From the NCBI GenBank assembly GCA_013397075.1, contig VWZS01009934.1, positions 1,612,001 to 1,676,000 of the forward strand: a stretch of DNA of 64,000 bases. The letters are read 5' to 3'. This document shows positions 28,201 through 43,200 of the stretch, piece after piece (within the stretch, counting starts at the first letter, position 1; every line of letters starts with the position of its first letter). This stretch comes from Rhabdornis inornatus (taxonomy: Eukaryota; Chordata; Aves; Passeriformes; Rhabdornithidae). The position numbers and the translations under genes were made by a program. The notes under the pieces are model-generated. The model searched no databases. It saw nothing but the letters and a program-made list of their open reading frames with translations, and was not told the origin of the DNA.

Positions 28201-31200
28201 GTAGTACTGAGTTTTGCACTCAGTTATGGCCAAGCAGAATCTGGTATATCATTTCAGTACCCGAAACCTGAAGACACTTGTATGTGACAGGAGTTGCTTG
28301 TATGGGTATTTTCTCCATCACAGATGAGAACTCCACAAAACTACTAAAACTAGAGAAGTTTTATTGGCTGGGCTTAGAAACAGCTATGCACTTCCAAGTT
28401 CCTTTGAAGTCAGTAATCTTTCTCAAATGCATAAAAGATGCAAGACTGGAACCCAAACCTTTTTCAAATACCCTGGTAAAAAATCTCCCTCAAAAACTCT
28501 CATATGTCCTTTATTTATTTTTTTTTTCTCTCTGCTTGCTGTCATCAACTAAACTGTTTCCCTACTTATTACACAGTTGGCTGAACAACAAATGATCTAC
28601 TTTTGATTACTTTGAGATTTTTCAAGACCCATTATTGTCTGCAGCTGATGTGGCTAGTTTTAAATCCAGTTCCAGCTAGTAACAATGAACTATCCTTCAT
28701 CACAAACTAACTGCTGCAGTAAAAGGTATTCACAAGAGTATGCAAGCTAACTTATTTTAAATGTAAAGTTCCTTGGTGAGGGGGAGGGAAAAGCCAGTTA
28801 AATATTAACATTTTCACAGCAACTGTGCACAAATTAAATGCACAAGTCAATAGATTAAATCTCCTCTCAACTCTTCCATTTACGCACATAGCTCACAGGT
28901 ATCCCATTTTACTTCACAGGTAAATTCACAGGATAATGAATATCAACAAGTTCAGGAAAATTTGTCAGCTCCAGAAATAATACAGGTTAAATAAATAAAG
29001 GATTTTGTAAAATGTTCTCAGACTCAAGAAGTCACAAGACAACCTACCAGGAGGAGCTTTATTCTCAGGGATTATGTTTCCAAGCAAGGGAATGAAGCTG
29101 GAGGAAGGGACTAAGGTGTCCACAGTGTTCACAGATGAAGATGTTTGAAGGAATGTCTGTAGGTAAGGGTTTTGCAGACCTCCTATCCCCCCAGCCTCTG
29201 CAACCCATAATAGGTCAAGAAGTCCATGTAATCCTAACTGATTTTCCTTTGAGCACTTTTTTTACAGAATTTGACTTTTATAAGTTCAAGTTTGAACATC
29301 ACCAAAGGCAGTTTCTTATCACTTTCCACATCCATTCAGTGCCCACCAACCAGCCATGTGATAAACCTGAGCAAGAGCTAATGATTTGTATACTTTAATT
29401 TGACTGTATAACTTTCTCAGAACTAATTTCCTTATTGAACTACAAGGGTAAAAAGGGCAAGTCAAAGCGAGTTAGCAATTCCCAAGCCATAGATTAAAAG
29501 TGTCATTTTAAAGGCATTTCAATCCTGATTGTTAAGATCAGCCAAATAAACTTGTACTAAAATCCTTTTTCGGAGCTGCAATGCCAACAAACCAAGAAAT
29601 TTCTGCTTTAATTAGACTTTCTAAAAACCTTGTTTCCCTGAATGCAGATCCAGCAACATCAAGTGCATCATTATTGGATATTCTCAGAGTAGAAGACTAG
29701 ATGAAGGGATATATATCAGCTTATATTGTTTGCAGAAATCTTTCTGAGATAAAGACAGCATCATGCTCTCAGACACTGTGAAGCCTTTGTTTGCAACATT
29801 TTGCTCTGATGATTTTGTGATGTTAAAAGTGCAAAATACACTAAATCCAGCAGAATTTCTAGTCTCATTAATTATCTTTTCTTTAAGATTTTGATTCATT
29901 ATGTGCAAGCATTAATTTGAAATAGATGGAAAATTCATTTTACTCAAGAATTTTATTTTAAGAATGTACAGATGAACACCCTGAATCTTACATCATCAGT
30001 TTTACAAAGCCACAAAAGGCTTTTGAGGAAGCTTGCCACATACAAAAAATTAGCATTAGTCCTGTAAAGTCAACAGAATAGCATTTTTTGACATCAGCAA
30101 ACCACGTATCTTTACAGAAACCTGGTCTTGCCAGTTGATTTCAAGATGAAAGCTCTGGAAAAATCGTATTATAATATTTACATTCTTTTTTACTTTGCAA
30201 TAGCAGAAACTACAAATTACTCTTACATCAGCCTCCAAGTGGTAATCCAGTACTCATAGAATATTCATGAGCTATGACTAAATCTGAAGTGGAGTTGTTT
30301 TCTCAACTCAACTTACTACTATGGGTCTTCTAAGAAGAACTAGTTTTGCTTTGCAATTCAAGAATTTTTTGATATACAAAATCTGCCTGTCTGCTACACA
30401 AAGGATACAGAATACGTTTAAATACCTTTAGAAGTCCAAAGCATGGCAATAAAACTGAGGTAAGTAGCCTTTGTTTAATAGTGTCACAGAGTAATATTTT
30501 ACAGCTGGCTCAATCACACAACTAAAATATATCATAGCCAGGATTTAACAGAATTGTAATTTCACAGTGCAATTGCCCAGAGGAGTCAAACTCAGGCAAA
30601 AACTGCTGTTTTTATAGAAAACCACTGCTGTGTATTTTGTTTCTGTTGAACCAGCAGCATAGGAAGCACAAGGCCATAAATCAAATCTTAGTGTCTTGTA
30701 CATCAATCCTACACCTCATTGCTACACTACTCTTTCCCCAGTTCTGGATCATTGCCATACATTTAATGGAAAGGGAAGGAGGAGGAGGCAGTGGTGTAGG
30801 GTGTGGGAAGGAAAGAGTATCATACATGTGGATCCTGGAAAGACTGAAAGGCACACTAGAATAAATGTATCTAGTTGCCATGATGTATATGAGCTAGTAA
30901 ATCATGACATAAGCACTCACTACCCTTATAAAATGCTTCCCAGCTATGGGGATCTTCCCCATATTTGCCAGACAAGGATATGTTTCAGCACTTACCAACC
31001 CAACTGCTTGGATTATATCTCTAAACTGCACATTGGTAATAATCCAGTCAATTCCTCTTAGTCCTAGAACTTCGGGCAATTGCACAAAAAAACACCCATA
31101 AATAATGACCAGGTGGTCATTTTTAACATCACAAAAATATATACTGTGAATATATACACTGGAAAGGAAAGTTGAAAGACTTGTTTACTTTAATATCGTA

Positions 31201-34200
31201 CTTGACAGATTAAATGCACAAAGCTTGAAATGTCAAAAAATAAAGTACCAATGATGAAGTTACACTGAACACAGGTACTGACTTTCAGGATTATTTTTAC
31301 AGGTCCTATTTTAAGTAATTCTGAAACAAATGTATGAAGCAAACAATTACTAAAATCACTAAGGTCCTTCACATGCTTTTCTTTTGTGTTTTCTTTACTT
31401 GTGCTGACTCGTTTAAAGTAAGCGCAACAAGTCAGCTCTAATAACTCACTGACTTCAAGCAATCTCTATTAACCAAATCCTTTCTCACAGAGCAGTAATT
31501 TACATTCAGTTTGCATAGCCCTAGATGCCTTCCCTCTCTCAAACTCTCTAGGGAAAACACAGAAGAAAGGCCCCTTAGGGGAAACTCTTCAAATCGAATT
31601 AGTGAAACTGAGCATGGGTCAGGAGAAGAAAGATACGTATTTGTTGAAACATCAACAGCACTAAGACTGAAGAATTAATGATTCAGAGGGCAGCTCAGCT
31701 GGTCTGTTTCCAAAATGAAATTGTTCTAGGGGGATAAAAACTAAGGCATCTCCTTCATTTTTCCTTCCTGTTTGTCCATTTAGAAACCAAACAAAAATCT
31801 AACTCTTCAAACAACACAAAAATCCAATCTAAACCTTCTGTCACTGACAAAAGACACCCTGTGATTATTTTCGTAACAGTTCCGCTTTCTAATTAAAGAG
31901 CAACTAGGCACTTGCTTAACCTACGCTTTATTTGAAAACATCAGTTAAACCTTCTGTTTTAATCTTTAAAATTACTTCTAAGCAGGGTCTAGAGATCCTG
32001 CAAAAGTTTCTTACCAATTCTCCACCTTAAGTATGCATTTCTTAGGAAGTAATAAAGCTGCTTCTTCCAGAGTTTAGAGGCATCCCCATATTAATAAGGA
32101 ATTGTTGAGCTTTGATTTTAAAACAACTTAGGTAGGCCAGCACATAGATCTGTTCAAAGCAAAACAACAAGAAGGCAAGAAAAACACATTTCTTCACCAA
32201 TTATTTTGTTTTTTCTTGGAGTAGGGTAGGAGACTTCTGATTCTTGTATATTTAATGGACAAACTTACAAATTAGCAAATGTCCTGTACAGTTTAGAATG
32301 CTCCTGTCTAAGAATGATAAATCCCTGCAAGTTTGGCCATACAGAGTAGCCAAAACAGAAGAAAAAACTTTTGCCCAGACAGTTCCAGACTCCCCAGGGT
32401 CACAAATCACTGTTTCAGAAATTTAAACCCTAACTCTGCAGAACACTGGACAGCAAAAGTTTCTAGAAGATACAGTTTTGAACTTTTTTTTTTCCAGTGC
32501 TCCTTCCAACAAGATGATGATCAGAATCAGTCAGATACATCCTCACATATAAAATGTGTGCTTTGGCCAATACCCTGAAAACACTGCTGTCTAAAAGTAA
32601 GTCCTTGAAAACACGGATTTCAAGTAACTCTTAAGAAATAAAAGGTGGAGAAAAACAGTATCACAGGACTGCTGGGGAAAAGACAGAAGCGTGAGGAAGA
32701 CGGAAGGGTGAGGCAGAGGAAAGTTACCAAGACAAAGGAATTTGTACAGATGGAATTGGTCACCAAGACAGAAAGAACATGGATGAGAGTTTTTACTAAA
32801 AACCTTTTTTATTTTATCTAAACACAGAAGAGCTGCAATCCATTTGTATTGGCTTGTACCCTATATCCATTTAATGGCACTCACATAAACGTTACTCACC
32901 TGCCTTAAATCCAAGGTGATGGTGACCCAGTGGTACTGCCTTCCATTCTGAATGCTGGGGCTCTGCCACCAGTTGTTGGTACCATCGATTGCACTGGAAA
33001 TTGGGTGCTGCTCTGTTTCAAAGCAAAATAATTTAACAGCTCTTGAAAATAAATCTCGTTGCATTTTTCTGACCCAGCACATTTGTTTCACAGAAAGCAC
33101 AATCTCTTCCTGTCATAAAGAAGTAAAAGCTGAAATCTGCCCTCAGACAAAAAGGTTGTCACTGGATCTTGCAGTGCTCAGTGGTGATACACAGTACTCA
33201 CGCTTCGTCAGCCGTTTGCTCCAAGGTAATTGCACTCACACAGTAGAGAGACTAAAACATACTTGACTCCACTACACTCTGTATTCAAGGGGAAAGGTTT
33301 AAAAAAAGACACAAACTTGTGACACAAACAAAATCCAAAACACATGAAGCTTGCCTTTGGGATTGGCACTGTGACGGTCACAGACACGGCACTGGGCGTT
33401 GCGCAGGGGCCGTCCAGGGACGTGCTCCACCAGTTTGCAGAACATCTCCGGTCCCTTCTCCCCGCAGGTGGCATTGGTGGAGATGTGAGCATTGCTGGCC
33501 AGGTTCAAAATGGCAGGAAACAGGCCTTGAAAGAAATTATGTTTATCAGCCACATGGTAAGGCATGCAGAGTTGGCACCCTGACAGCAGTATCCCTGTTG
33601 TTTCACTCCACATTTGGATGCTTTATGCTGAGGAACACAGGAGTTTGCAAGCCAACTCTCCCCGTTACTAAACCTTGCCTTGCATAGCAAATTGACCAAA
33701 ACCTAGGGGACAACTGGCCCACTGCCAGAATCAAAGAGGGATTGTACAGCAAACACTCAGCTGGTGCGGAAAACAGCGTTTGACACAAGCTTTTTGCATC
33801 AGCAACACCACTGGCCTGAACAGGACACTCCAGACTTGAAAGATTTAAGGACTGAACTTTAGACCTTTGCTACGGGCTTCTTCTGCAGTCTCTGTAAAGT
33901 CTAAGGGCTATTTTGCTTGCCACTTATTAATCTTTACACAAACACTTCACTGTACTTTCAAATAGTTTTGCTCTTGCGCACTAGAATAATGTAAAAACAG
34001 ACTAAGTTTCAAGATTACAGCTACCAGACCAAGAATCCTTCACTTTTTCTAAAAGGAGTAAAGTTTTACTTTGGTTTGAAGGCTACCGATAAAATTTCTA
34101 GAATACCGTATGTGACAGAAGTTAAGCACAGTTTCTCAATCAGCTTCCAGCTGTCCCTCATGAGCTCAAAAGCTTTTATTTTTTGCATGATTAGGGTCTA

Positions 34201-37200
34201 ACAGAGACACTCCATTTCCACTCTGAAGTAATTTTGAAAAACAAGAAATTTTGGAATGAGGAGCCCTGTCTTTAGAGATTAAACCCAGCGGGCTAGAATC
34301 AAAGCTAGAGCCTTGGTATGGCACATTAAAAATGCCACAAGAATTGCTAATGTTGCAATAGTAAGGTATTAAAATCACATTTTTCTTCTGTTAGAAGGAA
34401 ATCTGAAAAAAAATAAAAATCAAGTAGTATTTGTAAAAATGCCTACTCCACTAGTAAAACTGTATGAATTCTTTTACTTCATTATCCACAATGTACATCA
34501 AAAGACACTGCAATATTAAAGTTTTGCTTTCCTTAGCTATTTATACATATAAATATCTCAAAGGTGGGTGCCAAGATGATGGTTCCAGGCTCCTTTCAGC
34601 GCTCTTCAGAAACAGGACAAGAAGCAATGGCCATAAAGTAAAGCAGAAGTTCCACCCCAACATGAGGAAAAACTTCTTCACACAGAAGGCTGCAGAGTGG
34701 TGGAATAGGCTGCCCAGGGGGGTTATGGAGTTCCCCTCTGGAGACATTCAAAACCCACCTGAACAAGTTCTTGTGTAATCTGCTCAGGGTGACCCTGCCT
34801 TGGCAGCATCCCTGGACAAAGTGTTCTCCAAAAGTCCCTTCCAACCCTAACAACTTTGTGATTTAACAAGGCTACATTCAATATTCCTTTAAAGAGTCTT
34901 TGCCCAGTAATTGTATTACCATAGAAAGCCTAGAGAAAAGTTTCAGTGTTATTTAAGACTTGCTTTTGGCTATTGAAAATTTGGCTAAATCCTAACCCTC
35001 TGCACCACCATATGAATAACAAAGAGTGTGTTTTGAATTGTGCTATACTTGAAATTTAATAGGAGGGAGATGGAATTTTTTATTTTTTTGAATCCTGACT
35101 TCATTTATGTTAAATCCAGACTAGATCAGATGCCTTGTTCTTATTACACCTAAATCTGATGCAGATGAGGATGCTGAAGACATCCTAATGACTACTCTAC
35201 TGAGGCTCTTCTGCCTGTGAGATATTTTCTGCACAGGCTTCTCTCACCTTGTGCAGTATGTGTGCAGTGCATCTCCAGATGTAAAGCTGAAGCCAAAGAA
35301 GAAATGCTGCCCTCTGCTTTCCTACTTGATAAGAAAGCTCAGTGGCAGAAGAGGGTATCTTTTTTAAAACTGCTTTCCAATGACATAAAATCTTTATTTT
35401 TCAGTATTAATTACTGTTCATGCAGGGGTCTACCAGCCTGTCTTCAAGATCTATCCATTACTTCCCTGGGTCACCCATTACCTTCGCCCGCATTACACAG
35501 TAGGCCTGCCATTTCTTTCCATTTGCTACAGTGAAACAATTTGCCTCCAACAACCTTCAGTCAACAGACTTGTGACAAAGGAAGAGCAACACTATCTCAT
35601 CATGAGTTTTCTGGGTCCTACAGAGTTCATATGAGCACTTCTATCCAAGTGAGTCGCACTGGAGTTTTGCCCCAGGATCCAAATAAAAAGCGAGAGGTTG
35701 TTAGCTTCATCCTGCTAGGTACTGCATTTCTCCAAATCCTAGTTGACTGTGTTCACCTCTGAATCTCTTTACCACAAATAAATTTTAAGGCAAACTGCAG
35801 AGGTGCAGCCACTGATTTCAGGGAAGATCAAGAATAGTGTAGGAGATGATTTCTTAGGAAACAATAAGCATCTGCAACAAATGAAATTGAAAAAAGGCAA
35901 ATTTCAAATAAATTAGTTGCATCTTCAGACTATGCTCCTCTTTATTATTTTACTAAGGAGAGCCAGGTACTCAGTTATGAATTCAAAAGCTCTTAGATGC
36001 TGCTCTGTCAATCTCCCTTACTTCTCCACCCCCCCAACCCCCCCTGAAAAAAAAAACAGAAAACTAAACATCTGGTAAGATATTTTTATGACTTGTAGGA
36101 ACTAGTAGGTATGATAAAGATGAGCAACCACAGAACCAGTCAGTTAAATGAGCCATTTACAGATAAACAGGGGACTGTCATCATAGCCTGGCGTTAAATG
36201 CAAGTGGCTGTAACTGACATGAAATTCCATCAGAAGATACCATACTTCATTAAACCTAAATTTTAGCAAATGATATTTCCATTTTTAAGGACATCACAGC
36301 ATCATTTAGTTCCTAGGAAAGGACTTCTGAGATCATCAAGCCCAACCTCTAAATGATTACCACACTGTCAACTAGACCATGGCACCAAGTGCTACATGCA
36401 GTCCTTTCTTGAATACCTCCAGTGGCAGTGATTCCACCACTTCCCTGGGCAGTCAATTTCCAATGTTTAACAACTATTCCCATGAAGAAATTCCTCCTGA
36501 GGTCAAATCTGGATCTCCCCAGGCACAGCTTAAGGCTATGTCCTTTCATCGTATTACTTGTTGCCTGGGAAAATAGGCCGACCCCCACCCCACTACACCC
36601 TTCTTTTCAGATAGTTACAGGGAGTGATAAGGACTCTCCTGAGCCTTCTTTCTTCCAGCCTAAACAACCCCAGCCCTCTCAGTTGCTCCTCATAGGACTT
36701 ACCCTCTAGATCCTTCATCCATTTAAATTTCACAGTTTTCTATCTAAAATACAGCACAAATGATAGATTGAATTGGATTTGTTATATTACTCCCAGTAGA
36801 AAGGAAGGCAAGTGCTCCATGCAAAACCATGGGAATTACTGCTCAGCATTTTGCAAGACACTGCAGTGCTCCTGAGAAAAGCTGGAAGAATTTTTACACT
36901 AAACTCATTTACTTCTAACTGCTAGCCTGCTCTTTTCATGGTAAGGTGAACTCTTTCATTATTTGCCAGCTACTCAGATGCTCATTTGCCTCAAACCAGA
37001 TATTCACTCACACACACTCCAGTGCCAGAAAATGAAGTGTATAGATCTTAATTTGACCTTGAGAAAGAATAACAATTGGTTCACTACAGCTCAGCACAAA
37101 AGCTAAGCACAATGTTTTCATCAGATGTTCAAGCAAGTTGCTCTCATTTGTAAAGACTTGGTTTTAGCCAGATGCATGACTAAAACTCAGTAAGGGAGAA

Positions 37201-40200
37201 CTGAAAATCTGAGTGGGTACTGTCGGAATTATGTCATTCAGAGCTTTCCTAGAGAGACAAAACACCCCAAGCTCAGAGGAAGTGGAGGGAATTACATCCC
37301 TAGTAAGGTGACCTGCAATGTGGGTCAGAATTTGTCACATCCACACTATACACTGTTCAATCCTTCAGGAAATGACAAGAAGTAATTCAGAGGTTAGATG
37401 GATTTGTTGTGTGCACAGCTCAGCAGGCAGACCTTATGGGAAGGACACAGTGTTTCAGCAAAACTCAGAAAAAAGGCTTGTTCCTAATGAAGCCAGTTGT
37501 AACATTTTCAAATGATGCACAGTTGGTCAGCATGCAGTATGCCAGGGAAAAAGAAGACAGGCGAAGAGCTTTAAAGTAGACGAGGCAATTTCTATTCTGT
37601 GTGCTTCAATATGTCTATTGACTCTAATTCTTCAAATTAACAGGGACAGGTGGAGCATGCAGCTTAAAGGGGCAGATTCAAAGTACTGGTAATTCATGCA
37701 GGTCATCATTAGGATTGCCTAAATAAAAGGCATCTCTAGCCAGGACAGCTATCCCTCTACTGTAAAGTTAATGGTCGAGCATACAGCCTACATTTCTTCG
37801 GGAATTATTCTACTTTAAACCAGGTTATACAGAAGTCCTCACAAGCTCCTTGTTGCTAATGTAAATATCATCATCTTTCCTGGAAAATCAAGTTAATTCT
37901 TTGTGAGTTTGAAAACTTTAACTTTGTTACATATAGAGACTACCAAGCACCCTGAAGTTCTCACCAAGAAGCATTTCAAAGATTTGGGACACTTCCAGGA
38001 GTCTGGTAACTCCAACTGTGTCAGTGCATATCTGTTGCTTCATTCTGGATACACCTGAGTCACTGCACATATGCAAATCCTAGCAATTATAATCATTCCA
38101 TAGTACTATGCAATGAGTCTGACATATGTGGACTTACTGAGCCCTTTGTGTAGCTCAGGTATCCTGTCCATGTAGAGCAGCATCAGTGCAGTCCAACATT
38201 AGCTCACTCTCCATGCTCAGCCCACAGTACATATCCATCACCAAATGCAAATATGGAAATCATGTCCATTTGTGTGCCATCTATCAAAGGCTTTTTAGAC
38301 ATACTTTTTCCCCTTCCTTCTATTTAAGTTTTCTCAATGTAGGACCCTTGGCTGCATTTTGCACAGCTAGATCTGAACGAAACACCAATTTCATTTTCTG
38401 ATTAATGATTCTTTCAATCAGAAAATTAACAGTATTTAACCACTGTTCTGTTTTGGGTAGAAGATAAGTGGATTTGTGCATTTTGGAAAAATGCATGCAT
38501 GATCTGTGTTTTTGATCATGTTTAACTGTATGAATCCTCACAATATGACAGATAGTGTAAAACTACTTTTTATAGATGGTATGTGAAGGGAGACAGTCCC
38601 CAGAATAAAAATCTTCCTTGCAGAGACATAGCTGATTAAAATAGTTTATTTTACCAACAGCTGTACAAACAGAAGGATGCACATGAGAGTTCTACTTTAC
38701 ACGGGCTTCACTACATCACCAAATATGTTCAACGAGCACAATAAAGATAATACATTTTGGTATCCAGATCAACACAGTAATGATGGCAAAACTCTTACAG
38801 AAATGCCACGTTTAAGACAGCTTCTTTCTGAATCCAGATTCACTGATCTGTCTGATATTTCTAGAAAACTAACTAAATTAGGGAGGTGTTTGTTGGGCTT
38901 TTTTTTTTTAAAGAAGACAAACTGATGGGAAATGAACACAAAAGATTATATGAAGCAAGCCAAGAACTGAGTCCAGAAAGTTTTCTGGATTGTTCATTAG
39001 TGTATACAATAAAGACTCTAAACCAGACTTCAGTGAGCAGCATTGAGACATTCAGTGATGCCAACAGCCCAATTTCTAAGTATTTTGTCTTTTTTTTGCA
39101 CTGAGTGTGATAAAGCAGTAATTTGCAAGTGAACAAAGTAGATCTGACTTAAAAACCATAAAGAGCTGATGTGTTCAGTAACAATGAGCTTTTATTGTGC
39201 CATTTTTCAGAACACAGAAATACTTGAAGGGGCCTAATCTCATTTGCAATTTAGCGTTTTTAATGTTAAGGCAATCAGCAGCTCATAACAGGCTGGCAAT
39301 GCTGAAGTTTGCTCACAAGCAATGGATTCTCCCTTTACTGAAAACTTCTACAGAGTACAGAGTGACAGTTGTTCAGAATAGTTTGATGCACTTCAGGAGA
39401 ACAGAATAGACTAAGTACAAAATGTAATAAAATGTCACAGTATTAGAACGTATAAGATATGTAATAGCATTACACACAGAAGTTGAGGTCACATTCTTTA
39501 AAACATTCTCAGTTTTCAATAGCACAGATTTGATTTAGTTGTTCTGTCTTATTCAAGTTTTGGATTACATGAGTTTATTAAATAAATGCCCTGGAACCAT
39601 CAGGCTTGGGTTCAGATTCCTAGCTGCTCAATAGATTTACCCTCATTATATTTTACCAACAAGCATCCCTAGTTTTACCTTCTCTATACACTTTCATCAG
39701 AGTCCTACCCCATAATCACATCAAATATTTAGGCTGGTTTCCCTAAAATAAATGGGCTGAAATTGCTAACTTCTAACTATGGGAATTAAGGTACTAATTC
39801 TCTGTTCTTACAGTCTGCAAGAAATGTGGGGCATAACACTCAACCTGCCCTATAATCCACTTTGTGGAGATGTTGCCTAAAAATGTGTTAGCTGCAGCAT
39901 TAACCAACTTGAAAAGCTGAAAGCTTCACCACAACTTACACAGTAAGCTTAGGTAGCAAGCCACTAGTTAGAAATTATTTTGAAAACTGATCACCCTTTT
40001 TTCTGTAGCTCTACAGAGAAGAGAATTTCTGCTAGCAAAAATCAAGTTTACAGGATTTACCTACAGAATATGTTTAGGTTTTTTAAGCAGAATATCTGCA
40101 AACTTTAATTTGCAATACTTAGATAACACTACTTCAGATTTAAAAGAAACCTCTACCATGACAGAACATTATCTTTTCTTAAAACCCATTCTCTATTTCT

Positions 40201-43200
40201 TCTACTGTAGAGCAAAGCTGACTAATGTGCCAATCACAGAAATACTAGCTAGTGAAGATTACATTTATTTAATTTTAATCAGCCTTTAATGTAAGAACAT
40301 ACTAAGTTTGTTCTCAAGAGCTCCCAAGGAGGAATATTCCTCAACATCCTTGACAAGTCTAGTCTGGCACTGTATCACTTTAAAAGTTACAGATTTTCAG
40401 TCCTCTTTGCTGCATTCAAGATCGGTCATGATCTTGATTACAACTTTTGTTTACTTGAGGTGTTATCACACACCCTTTTCAAGACTATGTAAACAAGCCT
40501 CTCAATCTTTCTACAGTCCATTTTCTAAACTTCTTATCCTTCTGAGTTCTTGGCAGTTTGCACTTTTCCTACAGTGCAGATTCTCAGACCTCATCAGCAC
40601 CAACAATTCTTCAATTCATGACAGTTTTGTTAATGCACATGACAATAAGTTTTGGGCTTTTTTTCAAGATACTGCTGTTTTGTTTGCATTGCACACCAAG
40701 TAAGTAAAAGATCCTGGTCTGTTGTTCTGCAGAGCCTGGTCACTTACAGAAAAACAAGTATACTCCATATCAGACTCTGGGATGAGCTCAGGTTATCTGT
40801 AAAACAGATTACTTCGCAGCCATTTGCTGAACACTCAACCACTTGCTTTCAGAAAAGTCTGCTGGTTATTTTACAGCTCTGATCCAGTCAAGCTTTTGCA
40901 AATCACGCTTAAGCAATCCAACTGGAGCACCAGAAAAAAGGAGACCAAAAAAATTCATTACAGCAGTTAATGTAACAAAAAACATTCTGTTTGAACTCCA
41001 CAAGCTGTTAGAGCACAAACAAGCTACAGAGGATGAAACCTTACCCCTTCTTCTAAATGGCAAAGTCTTCTCTGCCAAATATTTCTTTCTGCAGTTGCTT
41101 ATGTGCACTCAGCATTATTAATGAGGGCCATAATGCAAATAGGGTACTACAGCAAAAGCATTTTACCTACTGTGGTCTCCCTTGGGCTAGATGATGTGCT
41201 AATTGCATTCAGTGCTCAGAAATGTATTGAAAATAATTACAACGCTGCAAATTAATGAAGTTAATAGACTTATAACACTACAAATTAATAAAATTCTGTC
41301 AAACTCAGACTACAAACAAAGTAAGCAAAAGTTTGCCCATTCAAGAATGAACACCAGCTGCACTATTATCCCACAACTAGTTTCCTCAACATAGTTTATG
41401 AAGGTTAAGAAGCAAGTGTTTGGCATAACTTGCATGTCTTCCTTAAAATTCCCGAACACCAGCATATAGTCAGGCTGATGGGCCCAATGAAACAGAATTT
41501 GAACAAGGTGAAAACAAGTGCTTTTCTTTTCCAAAGGAGGGCAGAAAACCTGAGCTCTAAAACAATTTTAAATTTCAAAGTGTATGGAGCATGCAATATA
41601 CAAAATACATTGGAAAACTAAGGTAAAGAAATAGCAAGGAAAGCAACATGTCCCAGTTAAGTGTTCATTGCAATATGCACTATCGGGAGTAGGAGTACCA
41701 GGGAAAGGAAATGAAATTAGGGAATTATCAAACTCATAAAAAATGTCCTCAACAAAGAAGTCCCAGACTTCAGATTAAATGTTTAGAAAAAGGAAAGCCA
41801 AGTAATACTAATACAACATCTGCGGAAGAAACTGAAGCTTGTCCTCTCAATTACACAGTAACTAGTGTTTGCTTACACAAAGTATTTCCTTTTTAATACC
41901 ACAGATGGGTTAGATATTTTTTGTGTTAGTACTCAGTCTAAACTAGTATTACCAGTTTGATTAGAAAGCTTCTGAGTCTGGACACCTTCTTAGTCTGTCC
42001 ATGCTCAGCTTGCAAACACAGATCTAGACCACAGAGACTGTCTCAACACACATACTTCAACTGGAAGCAGAGAGGATAAGGCTGCAAAGATATGGTCAGG
42101 GTGCAGATGCTTAAAACTGAAGAAGTTCAAGCTTTTCAGCCCCAACCAGACATTCCTACAAATGTGCTACCTTGTTTCCCAAAGGAGTGCACATCATCTT
42201 TGACAGCCTGAGCACAGCTTATATCCCAGCCCTGAATGTGGCTTCTAGTATTATAGCTTGGTCCTTTCACAGATTTCAGTGATTTGAGGGGAAAAAAAAT
42301 TATGTTCCTGGGGATAAATAAAAAATTCTATCACAGGTATTCCTAATACCTTAAATATTGACAGTACTTACTGCGTATTTCAATCAGAACAAACTAAGCG
42401 GGAGGAGAATAAAAGAAAACTAGATTTCATGCTAGTTTTCAGCATCAGACAGTACAACTTGATACGAAAGGTAATTCATTTGTGAGTATTCTATCATGCA
42501 TTTCCAAAGTATAATCAATATTTCTTCTGTCAAGCCATGTCTTGCACGTATTGATTTTTTGGTATGCTGTTGGCCAGTTCAAGAATCTGCCCAGAAATTG
42601 TCACAGCATTTACACCAAAGCAAAAGAGCCAAAAGTTGACAGATGGGCAGGCTGCCAAGGAACAACAAACCTGCCAGACCATGAAATTAGTTCTTTCTTG
42701 TTCACCCAAAGCTTTTTCCACATGTTGAGGAGTCTGCATCATTGTGCTTGTTGGTTTGGGGGTTGTTCTTTCTTTTACCAGTACACTAGCTTCTTTTCTG
42801 AAGTCATCAGTTGGGAAGAATCTTTGTTCAAACCTGAAGTAAATACAAGCCACAGCTATTAAAGACTTAAGTGTCTTGTCAGTTTTGCTTATATGCTGCC
42901 TAAGACATAATATCAGCTTAGAGCAATGTAACAGAAGTACTACTGGCAGTGTGACTGTCATGTCAAAGACTAGGGACCTCAGTCACTTGTCACTTACAAC
43001 GTGACCCAGTATCAACAAAACTAAACATTTTTGTTCTTACTGATGTAGCACCCAAAGTAGACTTCCCCCACTCCCACTTACTATGACTCCTTAAATAATA
43101 ATATCTCCCCTTGAACTTCTTTTCTATCACTAATTTTCAACCTGAAGCAACTGTCTTGTAAATTAAAATCCTCTTGGGTTTAATCCTAATTAAATTTGCA

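Noticed and set aside
41222..41297. CAAATTAAT repeats as a possible tandem array
   Set aside because: Only two imperfect units; indistinguishable from AT-rich background.
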